Source: Thalassiosira profunda (taxonomy: Eukaryota; Bacillariophyta; Thalassiosirophyceae; Thalassiosirales; Thalassiosiraceae). From it: a stretch of 17,516 nucleotides of DNA. A program made the position numbers and the translations under genes. Shown here one piece after another: positions 8,723-16,866 of this stretch. The notes under the pieces are model-generated. The model was not told where the DNA came from, ran no database searches, and saw only the letters and a program-made list of their open reading frames with translations. The stretch covers positions 1 to 17,516 of the forward strand of contig JALLAP010002181.1 in the NCBI GenBank assembly GCA_036939355.1, in the 5' to 3' direction. Position 1 is the first letter of the stretch, and the number at the start of each line of letters is the position of its first letter.

Positions 8723-10808
8723 TTAGAAGCAGCCCTCTCTGTTGGTGGGTGGTTGCGGTGTGTGTTTAGGAGGCGCAGGTGGAATGCATTTAAAAAGGGA
8801 AAAGATTGGACTCACGGCGGACAGTTCGGCCCGCATCGGGTGTAGTTGTCCAGCATCGGCTCCAGCCAGTTTTCCCCGATGGTGGAATTGTAGCTGGCCA
8901 TGTCACTGTTTCGTGCGCCAGTGAAAATATAGCGGTGAGAATACAATTGAAAGGCAATGAATGCACAAAAAACAATGCAGCACACACAAGAACTCACCAA
9001 TTGCCCGCCCGCGCGTACCGGCACACCTGGATGCGGCAATGTCGGCCGGGTACAATTGCCCCCACGTCTCCGGGTTCCCCGTGTTCTTCGCCAGATTCTC
9101 CCCGAAATAGACGTAATCCTCGTGCTCGATGCCCACGACGCCGCAGGTGTTGAGCAGTTCTTCCGCCCACGCCTGGGATTGCTTCGCCAACTCCGGGGAG
9201 TATTGCAATGGGACGTACGTCAGATTGTACCGCTCGTGCCAGTCCTTCCGTCGGACGTTGTGCGCCACGAGGTAATCGGTTTCGCGCTGCGTCATGTATC
9301 CCTCGGGGCGGAATCCGACGTGGAGCGTGGCGGTCATGTTCGCGTTGAAGCTCCCGCCGTTCAGAGTTTCCTTCCCGTCCAGGTGCACCCGAAACATGCC
9401 CTCGCCGTAGCGACAGCACCACCCGTCGCCGTACTCGTCCTTGACGATGAAGGTGTAGTTTCCCTGGGGAATGCACGTTTCGATGACGTTGTAGGTGTCC
9501 CGCTCCGTATAGGTGCCGTTGGGCTGGCTGGCGACGACGGTTTGAGTCGATTGGTCGATCAGTGCCCACGACGCGTCGGACGCGAAGAAGTCGGTGCGGA
9601 GCTCGAGTTTGAATTGGACGTCGGCGCCAAAGCACCCCGTGGCACTGTTTTGGACGTTCGGCGGAGGGGTCGGATAGGGAGTGGGCGGCAGGGTCGGAAA
9701 AGGCGTGGGCGATTTCTGTTTTGCAAGGAAGAGCAAGGTGCATGTGAGCTCAGTGGTCGGTGACAAAAATGGACACACGATGTGCACAAAAGCTCCAACT
9801 GCGCCTCACCGTCGGTTCCAAGCTCGGACTGATGGTCGGCGGCGTCGACGGGCTTTCCGTCGGCGCGTCCGGCATAATGGGCGCGGGCGTCGCCACCGCC
9901 GGACTCTTCGTCGGGCCCGTCCCCTTTTCCACCTCGGGACAGCTCGGCACCCGGCAGTACTCCCACCCCTCCCCCTCGGAAATGTAACACCACGGCCACC
10001 CCCCGCCCGCGCTCCGGCAGTAATTCTCCTGAAGGTCGTCGTCGGGATAATTGACGGGAGTGTACGACCCGGGCGCCGTGGCCCACGCGAGGCACGAGTA
10101 CCCGCCCTCCGTTTCGGACAACGTGCCGCGGTAATCCTCCTGCTCGACGTCGTCGCACCCGCACTCGGTCGGATCCGACGCGCACGCCATCTCCTTCGTC
10201 GGCTCGTTGGCGGGCGTGGGCGCCGGGGAGAGGTACTGCCCCTCGATCGTGAAGGTGTGCTCGACGTAATCCCGAAAGGTGTGGCGGAGGTACGTCGAGT
10301 AGATGAGCTTGCCCCCCAGCGTGTACTCGTAGCCCCCGTGGCCCCGCGCGCAGCACATGCCGTCGCCGAAGTTGTCCTCCATCGCGAGCGTGTACGTCGA
10401 TCCGATGCCGAGGCAGTAGTGGAACGAGTACAGCGTGAATTCGCCGTATTGGTTCCCCGCCGAGGGCCCGCTGCCAATCTCCTCCAGGACCGTGTTGGAC
10501 GCGGGATCGATCTGGCGGAGGAACCAACTCGTTTCCTCGCCGTAGTTGTCCGTCTGGAACGTCAAAACGAAGGGCTGCTCGTCGGCCGTGCATTCGGTTG
10601 CGAGGCGGCGCCGCGTGGGCGTCTCGGGAGGGTGGGGGTGCCGCGGCCGGGAGGGGTGCGCCACGCGCGTGTGCCGCGGCGGGCGCTGTCGGCGGCGTCC
10701 GCCCTCTGATGAGGCCGCGGCCGCGTCGCCGCCGCAGGCGAGGAGCAGCGCCGTCCAGAGCGTTCGCCGTCGGCGGCCGCCCATCGTGGGTGGTGTGGAG
10801 GAGCCCAT
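8723..10808 (-). CDS. Secreted beta-sandwich/kringle/CAP multidomain protein, CAP region disrupted
   Basis: Four exons are proposed: 10808-9810, 9715-8998, 8905-8816 and 8738-8723, with consistent GT-AG introns. The ATG at 10808 (or a second at 10784) opens a signal peptide: RRRR, then LWTALLLACG, then an Ala-rich cleavage site. Residues 75-190 form a beta-sandwich domain with the NFGDGMCC motif also found in secreted stramenopile proteins. Residues 216-290 are a kringle (EDYRGT, NYCR, WPWCYI, WEYCRVPSC, cysteines in kringle spacing). A Pro/Thr linker crosses intron 1. Then comes a second beta-sandwich (DEYGDGWCC) and a CAP/SCP domain beginning near residue 480 (VAHNVRRKDWH, IEHED, GENLAKN). 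At 9033-9043 the reading frame changes: GQLYPAD is followed directly, in another frame, by CRIQVCRYARAGN. The central CAP segment, expected to carry a G-H-x-T-Q-type motif, is missing. The protein likely works outside the cell or at its wall. The CAP part is probably broken unless the assembly is wrong. Confidence 0.75.
8739..8815 (-). other. Proposed intron 3 of kringle/CAP gene (77 bp)
   Basis: Donor GTGAGTCC and acceptor CCAACAG on the minus strand would join ...CGPNCPP to EGCF followed by TAA (8725-8723). The CPPEGC ending matches my memory of related diatom CAP proteins. If the intron is not removed, translation stops at a TGA overlapping the donor site (8814-8812), giving a protein four residues shorter. 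Confidence 0.5.
8906..8997 (-). other. Intron 2 of kringle/CAP gene (92 bp)
   Basis: Donor GTGAGTTC and acceptor GAAACAG on the minus strand. Splicing splits a TG|T cysteine codon and joins CRYARAGNC to DMASYNSTIGENWLEP, which gives the expected C-terminal CAP sequence. Without splicing the frame ends within the intron. Confidence 0.7.
9716..9809 (-). other. Intron 1 of kringle/CAP gene (94 bp)
   Basis: Donor GTGAGG and acceptor AAAACAG on the minus strand, phase 0. It lies within the Pro/Thr linker and joins ISPSLEPT to KSPTPFPTLPP. Read-through ends soon after in ...FVTDH and a stop, so splicing is needed to reach the second half of the protein. Confidence 0.75.
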
Positions 10809-10924
10809 GGTCCTCGTCGTTGGCGCCCTCGAGGAGAGCTTTGTGTTGGTCTTTGTTCTTCTTTGTTGCAACTTGGTTGCAAGTCGATCGTGTTGTTTCG
10901 CTCGGGCTTTCGCGCCGATTTTGA

Positions 10925-11230
10925 GGCGAACGGAGACAGATAGAGGCCAGCCTCCTCGGCGCCAGGAAAAGTCCAAGGTTGGAGAAGAAGGCGAAAGAAG
11001 CATTGGAGAAACTGTCTGAACTGAAAGACACATCTTCGGAAGAGGAATTTGACGATGCCGATTTCGGAGACAAGAACATTGGCGGGCTGCGCAAGGAGAT
11101 TTATTCGGTGACGGATGACATTATTGCCAAGCTGGAGGAGGACAAGAAAATCCTAGAGGCAAAGCGCAAAATGCAGGAGATGTTGCTGGATTCAGACGAC
11201 GAGGAAGAACAGGACGAGGATAGTGAATAG
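10925..11230 (+). CDS. Acidic coiled-coil C-terminal piece, 5' end not found
   Basis: An open stretch follows a stop at 10922-10924 and ends at TAG 11228-11230. From 10979 it reads as an 83-residue acidic coiled coil with LEKKAKEALEKLSELKDT, then EEEFDDADF, then LEEDKKILEAKRKMQ, and a very acidic tail (DSDDEEEQDEDSE). No ATG lies in frame before the coding-like part, so this is either the last exon of a gene whose first exon I cannot place, a truncated gene, or a frame using a non-AUG start. A possible acceptor cag lies at 10963-10965. A plus-strand ATG at 10807 opens a signal-like stretch in another frame, but it overlaps the start of the opposite gene and needs a frame change. No family is recognised. 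Charge pattern and helical periodicity favour real coding. Confidence 0.45.
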   Translation, partial: GERRQIEASLLGARKSPRLEKKAKEALEKLSELKDTSSEEEFDDADFGDKNIGGLRKEIYSVTDDIIAKLEEDKKILEAKRKMQEMLLDSDDEEEQDEDSE

Positions 11231-11478
11231 AGACGAGGGGGTGACAGTGACAAGAAGGGGAAGGGAAAAGGGGAAGGGAGGGGGGGATGGGGGCGACATA
11301 TATGGACACTGCGGAGTTGGGGCGGGAGAAGAGGGGGTGCAGAGACGGAGAAATAAATAAAAAGGACGTAGTGAATGTGATGACAAAGAATTGCTTGTTT
11401 GAAGGGCACGGGAGGGTGGTACTCGGGATAGAGCAAGAGAAACGACGGGGGAGACGAGCCAAATAACGACGATTAATC

Positions 11479-11527
11479 ACGAAGCTTGTAGCTCTATACC
11501 TAGATGTAATGATGATACAAGCTTCGT
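11479..11527. repeat. 12-bp inverted repeat with 25-nt spacer
   Basis: Arms acgaagcttgta (11479-11490) and tacaagcttcgt (11516-11527) are perfect reverse complements. It lies just left of the MITE-like element and may be part of a larger or older element. The spacer holds atacctagatgtaa (11496-11509), matched at 13 of 14 bases at 16635-16648. Confidence 0.7.
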
Positions 11528-11619
11528 TAAATTGTACCACCCCCGGCAATCCGTTTGTACTAGTTCCTACGTAGAATTTTAGGGGTGGTACAAGGGTGGT
11601 ACAAAGGGGGTGGTACAAA

Positions 11620-11644
11620 CTACCACGCACAAAAACTGGCCACA
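11620..11644 (-). repeat. 25-bp dispersed repeat, copy 1
   Basis: The reverse complement of 11620-11644 is identical over 25 bases to 14617-14641. Key parts are TGTGGCCAG, then TTTTTGTGCGTGGTAG. An exact 25-mer is not expected by chance in 17.5 kb, so the two sites share ancestry, probably through a mobile element. Confidence 0.85.
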
Positions 11645-11659
11645 GAAAATCTGTGGCCA
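11637..11659. repeat. Perfect 9-bp hairpin
   Basis: Arms tggccacag (11637-11645) and ctgtggcca (11651-11659) with loop aaaat. The left arm is part of the 25-bp sequence found again, inverted, at 14617-14641. Confidence 0.75.
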
Positions 11660-12680
11660 AGGCAAGTACGTAGAAAATCAACGTAGGAAACAGTACTATT
11701 TTGGGCAAGTGAAATCCAGCCCCCCCACAACATCAACACCGGGGAACACCCGGCGTCCTGCCTGGTAGCGCCGCTGGTAGGGCGGCAGCGGACAGCTGCA
11801 CTCCACATCTCTCCACCCATACCTTTACTCGCGTCGGTACGGCCGCTTGCCATCGTCACAGCCGCGTACAGGCGGCGGTTCGAGCGCGGGACGACGGCCA
11901 TCACATCTCCTCCCATCGTGGCGATGTATCGCCCACCTCGCTTATCCAACGAACTCGACGCGCTCCCTCCGGCCGGCGTCGCTCCTCATCCACGCCTACG
12001 CCATCGGCTGTACCTCGGGACGGTCGCTCGTCATCGGCTCGGCCTCGTTTTGGCGGCCGCTCGAGCACGGGTCTCTTTGCAAGTGATGTGATGTCAAACA
12101 CCCTCCGCGATCCACCTCGACGCCGGGGGCCGCCACGCTCGAGCCTGCGATCCATCGCCCCCACCGACGACGCGGCGTGTTACATATTCGAGGGGGCGAG
12201 CGAGCACTCCTTGAAGCGCGCAACGACCGCGGGGAGTAACAATCCCGGCCTTCTCGGCCAACGACGCCGATACTGACAGCGGGGGATGGTGGTGGGTGCG
12301 GGGGGGATGGTGGGGGAGATAGTCCGAGGGCGGTTCTTCGTGCGGTGCACCTTAGCACGCCGCTAGACGAGGGGGGTGAGCATCGAGTGCGTGCTGCGCG
12401 AGGGCGGCGCCACGTCTAACGTGGCACCCGGCACCCGTGCTCGTCCGCGAGGAATTTCGGGGAGGGGGGACATCGCCGGAGGGGCGATCAATCGATGTGA
12501 TTGGGGTGCTCTCCCACCGCCAAGGATCAACTCGAATTGCTTAGCTCGGAATGCCAAATGATTAGCATGCGGTGAGTGTTTATTGAGTGGGAATGAAAAC
12601 GGCTGTACAATTTGTTATTGAGCTGTTACTAACAAGCCCAACCTCATCATCTCGGCTCTCGCTCTCGCAGACAGCAACAA

Positions 12681-14267
12681 TTAATCTTCTTCGCCGCCAA
12701 AGATTCCAAGCGCTGATTCGAATCCTGGACTGCGCGAGACGTTCAGCCCGGGGCACAGCGCGAGATCGTATCCAAACTCGAACTGGTAAGCGACAATATT
12801 GTGGTACTTCTCCATGCGCGTCAACTTCTCTCCCATGCTCGCCTCGATCTGACCCTTCACTTTGTCGCTCAAAATCAGAAGGCCTCCTTCCTTCCAATCC
12901 TTGTCGACGATCTTGGCCGCATCGCTGTTTGGATCGTACCCCGCCGCGATCATCATCGTCAGATTCTCGAACAGTCCCTGCTTGCCCCTCCTGGCACTTC
13001 GCTCCGATTCGGACGAGGGATACATGTGGTTGAAGTTGGACTTCGCTGCCTTCGCCTTTGCCCCCTTCTCGTGCTCGTCGTGACGGACGGAGAAGCCGCG
13101 CCCGGTGACCTTTCCACTGCGAGCAAAATCGGTCCGGTTCCCGTCGTGGTAAAGATACGCTCCCTGGCGATCGGGGAAGCGCGATGCGTGGAAAAAGTTG
13201 TTTGTCAGGTTCGAGAGAAGGCCGTCGGCTTCGGTCAGACACGACAAATCCATCTTCGTGTGCCCCGACAACACCATGAACGCCGCGTCCATCAGATCTT
13301 CGTTGGTGCACTTCGACGGGGCCCCACCGGCCGACCACTCCTTGTTGACGATGGGCTGCTTCTTCTTGTGATGATTTTCCATCATGCGACGGACGGTTCT
13401 AGGGCTGCACCCTTTGACGCCGTGCGCGCTTTGGTGCTCAACAATGGCCCTCACCGCGGCGCCACGCGCTTTGGAATTAGCCACGGTCTTGGACACGATG
13501 GCTACCACCTCATCCTTGGTGTACTCGCCGCCTCCGGACGGGGGCGGCAAGGGATATCCTTCGTCCTCCGCAGCCGCAGTGCTTGGAGTGGCAGCTGCAC
13601 GAGCGGAGGTGCGGCGGCTTTTCTTCTTCGGCGGAGTGATAGTAATAGGACGGCCGCCCTTCAAATCCTCCTTCATCTTCAACCTCGCCTTCTCCTCGCG
13701 CACATGATGTGCTACCAGCTGCATGTCCGGGCCGATCTTCTTATTTTTGGGATCGACCACCTCGTTCTTCTTCTTCACCTCGTTGCGGTTGTGCACGTAT
13801 CGGACGCTGGCAATGGGCGAGAGCGTTGTGGCCGTTTCATCAATCGTATCGGCCGCGTGCGATAGGAGAGGTATGATGTACTTCTTCAGCTGGGCGGACT
13901 GCTGCTTGATCTTGGTGCGGCTCGTGTCTGGATCGGCGAGGACGCGGACGAGGTCCTCCAGTACGTTCACGGCGTTCTTGAAACGGGCGGACGTGGCGAA
14001 GAGGTGCTTGGCGGCCTCGAACTGCGCGTCGGGCTGGCCGGTGCCGGTCGCGGCTTTGGCATTGGCCCTCTTTCCACCGTCGTCATCAGAACGATAGATC
14101 GACTGGAGGTGCTCATATCCGGCGTCGGCCTCCGCTCGGCTGACGCGCCCGTGCCACAGCTTCGACGGCGCGACCATGGCGACGGGCGAGCGGGCGGAAT
14201 CGAGGACGCGGAGGCACGCGAGGACGAGGAAGAGGACGGCAACGAGGGCGGCGGCACGAGTGCACAT
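12681..14267 (-). CDS. Unknown protein with N-terminal hydrophobic segment and HTH-like motif
   Basis: A 528-residue frame runs from the ATG at 14267 to TAA at 12683-12681. I chose this start because a signal-like segment follows (AAALVAVLFLVLACLRVL, 5-22) and the DNA just upstream is AT-rich like a leader. An in-frame ATG at 14378 would add 37 residues and a second hydrophobic stretch. Residues 60-200 are helical and charged. A basic patch PPKKKSRR lies at 212-219. Residues 249-308 contain YTKDEVVAIVSK and a segment with AVRAIVEHQSAHGVKGCSPR (271-290) continuing TVRRMM. This resembles the helix-turn-helix of psq/transposase-like families that are repeated in diatom genomes. It is followed by conserved-looking NKEWSAGGAPSKCTNEDLM. 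The C-terminal 200 residues carry no motif I know. A nuclear DNA-binding motif after a signal peptide is contradictory, so the location is uncertain. No function is assigned. Confidence 0.7.
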   Translation of the reverse strand: MCTRAAALVAVLFLVLACLRVLDSARSPVAMVAPSKLWHGRVSRAEADAGYEHLQSIYRSDDDGGKRANAKAATGTGQPDAQFEAAKHLFATSARFKNAVNVLEDLVRVLADPDTSRTKIKQQSAQLKKYIIPLLSHAADTIDETATTLSPIASVRYVHNRNEVKKKNEVVDPKNKKIGPDMQLVAHHVREEKARLKMKEDLKGGRPITITPPKKKSRRTSARAAATPSTAAAEDEGYPLPPPSGGGEYTKDEVVAIVSKTVANSKARGAAVRAIVEHQSAHGVKGCSPRTVRRMMENHHKKKQPIVNKEWSAGGAPSKCTNEDLMDAAFMVLSGHTKMDLSCLTEADGLLSNLTNNFFHASRFPDRQGAYLYHDGNRTDFARSGKVTGRGFSVRHDEHEKGAKAKAAKSNFNHMYPSSESERSARRGKQGLFENLTMMIAAGYDPNSDAAKIVDKDWKEGGLLILSDKVKGQIEASMGEKLTRMEKYHNIVAYQFEFGYDLALCPGLNVSRSPGFESALGIFGGEED

Positions 14268-14717
14268 ATGATGTGTATTTATTGCAATTGCAAATATTAT
14301 GAGCGCAAAGAAGAGCAACCGCCGCGGCGCGCCAACGCCGGTCGATTTAAACGCGCGCCGTTTGAATTTAAATCGCAAACGGCCGTTGGCCGCGGCAACG
14401 ACCTGGAGAGAAGGTGGAGCGAGGCCATCGTCGGACGAGTTGTTGTCGGTGGGAGGTCGATTTTGTGAGCGTTTCGACTAGTAGTGCGCTAATGCTTCTC
14501 TAGGCGAAAGGAACAAAAAGAAGAGCCTGATGAATTTGGTTAGCATGTATTCAAGTAGCGCTAATATTTTGGCCGCGGTTTTGGCCGTTGTTGCAATTCT
14601 GTGGCCAGTTTTTTTGTGTGGCCAGTTTTTGTGCGTGGTAGCAAATCCCCCCGACCCACAAGCCGCTGGCCGGCCGACGAATCTCCCCTCCTTGCAGCCA
14701 CCCTCCCCTCAGCCGCG
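14268..14717. promoter_or_regulatory. Divergent promoter region between unknown gene and Sec14 gene
   Basis: The 450 bp between two divergent start codons must carry both promoters. Near the minus-strand gene it is AT-rich (14274-14303), with tttaaa motifs at about 14345-14373. Near the Sec14 gene it holds the GTGGCCAGTTTTT repeats (14601-14641) starting about 115 bp upstream of the ATG. No clear TATA box is seen for the Sec14 gene. Confidence 0.5.
14601..14641 (+). repeat. Tandem GTGGCCAGTTTTT units including 25-bp repeat copy 2
   Basis: GTGGCCAGTTTTT occurs at 14601-14613 and again at 14618-14630 with extra T residues between. Bases 14617-14641 are identical over 25 nt to the reverse complement of 11620-11644. 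The repeat lies 77-117 bp upstream of the Sec14-like start codon, so it may be part of that promoter or leader. Confidence 0.8.
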
Positions 14718-16336
14718 ATGACCACCGCCGCCGCCACCAACGGGAGCGCCTCCCTGACCGCCGTCGCCTGGACGGCCGACGAATTGATGCACGACAAGCC
14801 CGGCGCGCCGTCCCCTCCCAGCTCGCCCTCCGAGGGCAGCCCGGGCAAGAAGCACCACGCCTCCCACCGATTTTCCGTGCGGCGAATGGGAGGGCACAAG
14901 AAGCCCCCGGCCGATCCGATGGACTGGGGGATGCCGGGCCATTTGACCGAGGAGGAGGTGGCCGTCTTCGTGAGTTGGTGTTGATGTTGGCATTGCGGAT
15001 AAAGATTCGTTGCGACATTGTGTTGGGGGAGGGGTGTTGGCGGCATTTCAGTGTACTTATTGCAGCCAAATTAGGCTCCAAGTATCATTGTGAGGTTACT
15101 GTTGAGGGGTTTCTGTTGTAGGTTTATGTTGATGCGGGGGTAATTATTGGATGCTCACATCAATTGTCTGACAAACAACTAATGTTGTCTCCATCAAAAT
15201 AAAATCATCAACAGATGAAATTCCGGGACGAGGTGGAGAAGCGCGATGGCGAGTTCAAAAAGACCGTCTACTCCTTCGGGGAGATCGAGGGCGAGGCATA
15301 CTGCCTCACCCGCTGGCTGCGGGCGCGGAAGTTTGTGTACGACGACGTCATCACGATGGTCGAGGAGGCGACCGAGTGCCGCGCCGAGGCCCGGAAGCAC
15401 GAGTTCTACCCCGACCCGGTGCAGGCGTTGGGGTGCGAGCCGTCGGTGTTCATGGCGCAGTATCCCCAGCTGTACCCTTGCCACGCCAAGAACGGCTGTC
15501 CCGTCTTCATCTCCAAGCCGGGCGTGCTGAATGTGGACGGGATGGAGTGCATCACGACGTTGGATGGCATCCTGAAGTTCCACTGGCACATCATGATGCA
15601 CGATTACAAAAACCGGCTGCTGAAGCACAAGGAGGAGCATCCCGGCTTCAGCAACTTCCAATGCGTCTGCGTGACCGATTTGGAGCACCTGAGCACCGGC
15701 CAACTGTCCCAGCGCGCGCTCAGCATCGTCAAGACGCAGACGGCGATCGATTCGGTGTGCTTCCCGGAAACGATGAACCGCATGTTGGTGATCAATGCCC
15801 CCCGATTCTTCACTCTGACGTGGAACATCATCAAGGGGTGGATCGATCCGCGCACGGCCGGAAAAGTGGAGTTGATTTCGAGCCGGAAGAATTGGGAGGC
15901 GCGGCTCCGTGAGCTCGTCGACGAGAATCAGCTTCCGTCGGATTACGGAGGGAAGGGGCCGGCGACGACCGAAATCCTCGCGAAGGAAGCGCCGGAGGGT
16001 GTGAAGGATCAGCATCACCAGCTGGTCCACGTGCGGCAAAGTGGGCACATGACTGTGGATGTGCCGGCGGGCGGAGAGATGGAGGTGAAGGTGTACACGA
16101 GGTCCACTGCAGAAGTGACCATTTCGGTCGTGGAGGAGGGGAAAAAGACGAATGTGTATGCCCCGGGAGTGTTGGTGCAGCATACCGGTGGAACGGGTGA
16201 CAATGACAAGCCGACGACGGTGGTCATTACGAAAGAACGCATCAAGGGGCCGGTGAAGGCGCGGGTGAAGATTGAATCGAAGGGAGGCAGATTCTCGACG
16301 GCAGGAAATTACATGGTTGCGTGCAACATTTATTGA
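14718..16336 (+). CDS. Sec14-like CRAL-TRIO protein with C-terminal GOLD domain
   Basis: Exon 1 is 14718-14969 and exon 2 is 15215-16336, joined in phase 0 to give 457 residues. The first 65 residues are low in complexity (Ala, Ser, Pro, Gly) and probably disordered. The CRAL-TRIO N-terminal helices span the splice site, from LTEEEVAVF to MKFRDEVEKR and CLTRWLRARKF (about 114-124). The lipid-binding Sec14 fold covers about 155-335, with LVINAPRFFTLTWNIIKGWI (275-294) and LPSDYGG near its end. The last 110 residues are beta-rich (VDVPAGGEMEVKVY, ending YMVACNIY), as in the GOLD domain of patellin and Sec14-like proteins. Such proteins bind and exchange phosphoinositides or other lipids at Golgi, endosomal or plasma membranes. 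The exact ligand cannot be read from sequence. Lack of a signal peptide fits a cytosolic protein. Confidence 0.9.
14970..15214 (+). other. Intron of the Sec14-like gene (245 bp)
   Basis: Donor GTGAGTTGG at 14970 and acceptor ATCAACAG ending at 15214. It is AT-richer than the exons and contains in-frame stops. Splicing joins the two halves of the CRAL-TRIO N-terminal helices in phase 0. An ATG at the first codon of exon 2 could start a shorter protein but would lose those helices. Confidence 0.85.
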
Positions 16337-16866
16337 CAAGAAAGGAAGGAGTTGGAGTCGGAGGTTTGTGCTGTTGACAAGAAGCCACGGTGCAATGCAG
16401 ATGTTTAGGAGACGCAACATTTAGATTAGTGTTGTACCTGTTGAACAGAAAATAAATGTGACCAAGCACATTGCCGCGATCTTTGGGCCCTTGCATCGAA
16501 CCACCACACTCTCAAGCGATTACTCAAGACATTCCCCCGTGAGAGAGAGACCCCCTTCCAGCCCTTTGATTGTTCTTTCTTCAACAAGTTGCAACAGGCA
16601 ACTCAACAAAGTGGGTATGTAGGTATCATAGGTAATACCTAGACGTAAGTACGTACGTAACTGTGAGCAATGAGACACTGTCTTTTTGGGGGAGTGGACG
16701 CGCGCGCGATGAGAAGCGTCTGATCTTGCATGCTCGCCTCCGCCAGGACGTCTTGGCAATGTCGTCCACACATCAAGCAGCTTCTTGGTCCTGCGGCGCG
16801 CTTCCGATGCTTTGATCCCATAAATGAAGAGAACGAAGCGACGACTTGCGCCCAAGCACGCACAAA
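16337..16866. other. Intergenic: Sec14 3' end and cyclin promoter
   Basis: No gene is seen. The left part is the Sec14 3' untranslated region with AATAAA at 16451-16456. The right part should hold the cyclin promoter. A palindrome-rich stretch lies at 16621-16659, including the self-complementary tacgtacgta (16650-16659). A ctc/gag-rich patch lies around 16540. Confidence 0.55.
16451..16456 (+). terminator. Possible polyadenylation signal of the Sec14-like gene
   Basis: Canonical AATAAA 115 nt after the stop codon, in an A-rich context (cagaaaataaatgtg). Position and strand suit 3'-end formation of the Sec14-like transcript. It is a hexamer match only. Confidence 0.4.

Larger units (their letters stand above)
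11557..11696. mobile_element. MITE-like non-autonomous inverted-repeat element
   Basis: The left end gtactagttcctacgt (11557-11572) and right end acgtaggaaacagtac (11681-11696) are reverse complements at 14 of 16 positions, including nine in a row. Inward of these the similarity continues weakly (agaatttt against the complement of aaaatca). The 140-bp body has no coding capacity. It holds repeated GGTGGTACAA units (about 11583-11619) and a perfect hairpin at 11637-11659. The size and structure fit a miniature inverted-repeat transposable element. Clear target-site duplications are not obvious outside the arms. If the outer GTAC bases are duplications rather than arms, the element would be 11564-11689 with 9-bp ends. 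Confidence 0.45.
11231..12680. other. Gene-poor interval with a MITE-like element
   Basis: No convincing gene in about 1.4 kb. It opens with a purine-rich stretch (to about 11340) and AT-rich aaataaataaaaa at 11351-11363, suitable for 3'-end formation of the upstream plus-strand gene. An inverted repeat (11479-11527), a MITE-like element (11557-11696) with an internal hairpin and several GGTGGTACAA copies follow. From about 11740 to 12560 the DNA is GC-rich with short open frames on both strands, for example ASLLIHAYAIGCTSGRSLV near 11971-12027, which I cannot assign. The last 100 bp is 3' flank of the gene at 12681. Confidence 0.55.

Noticed and set aside
9014..9052. A tiny intron (gtaccc...ccag, 27 bp) to explain the CAP frame change
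   Set aside because: Its length is a multiple of three so it would not change frame, and it would not supply the missing central CAP segment.
9559..11094. 511-codon open frame on the minus strand
   Set aside because: It overlaps the kringle/CAP exons in another frame and has an Arg/Pro/Ala-rich, domain-free product. The kringle and sandwich domains are in the competing frame.
16489..16510. ggttcgatgc-like T-loop on the minus strand
   Set aside because: No paired T-stem, anticodon arm or acceptor stem could be built around it, so it is not a tRNA.
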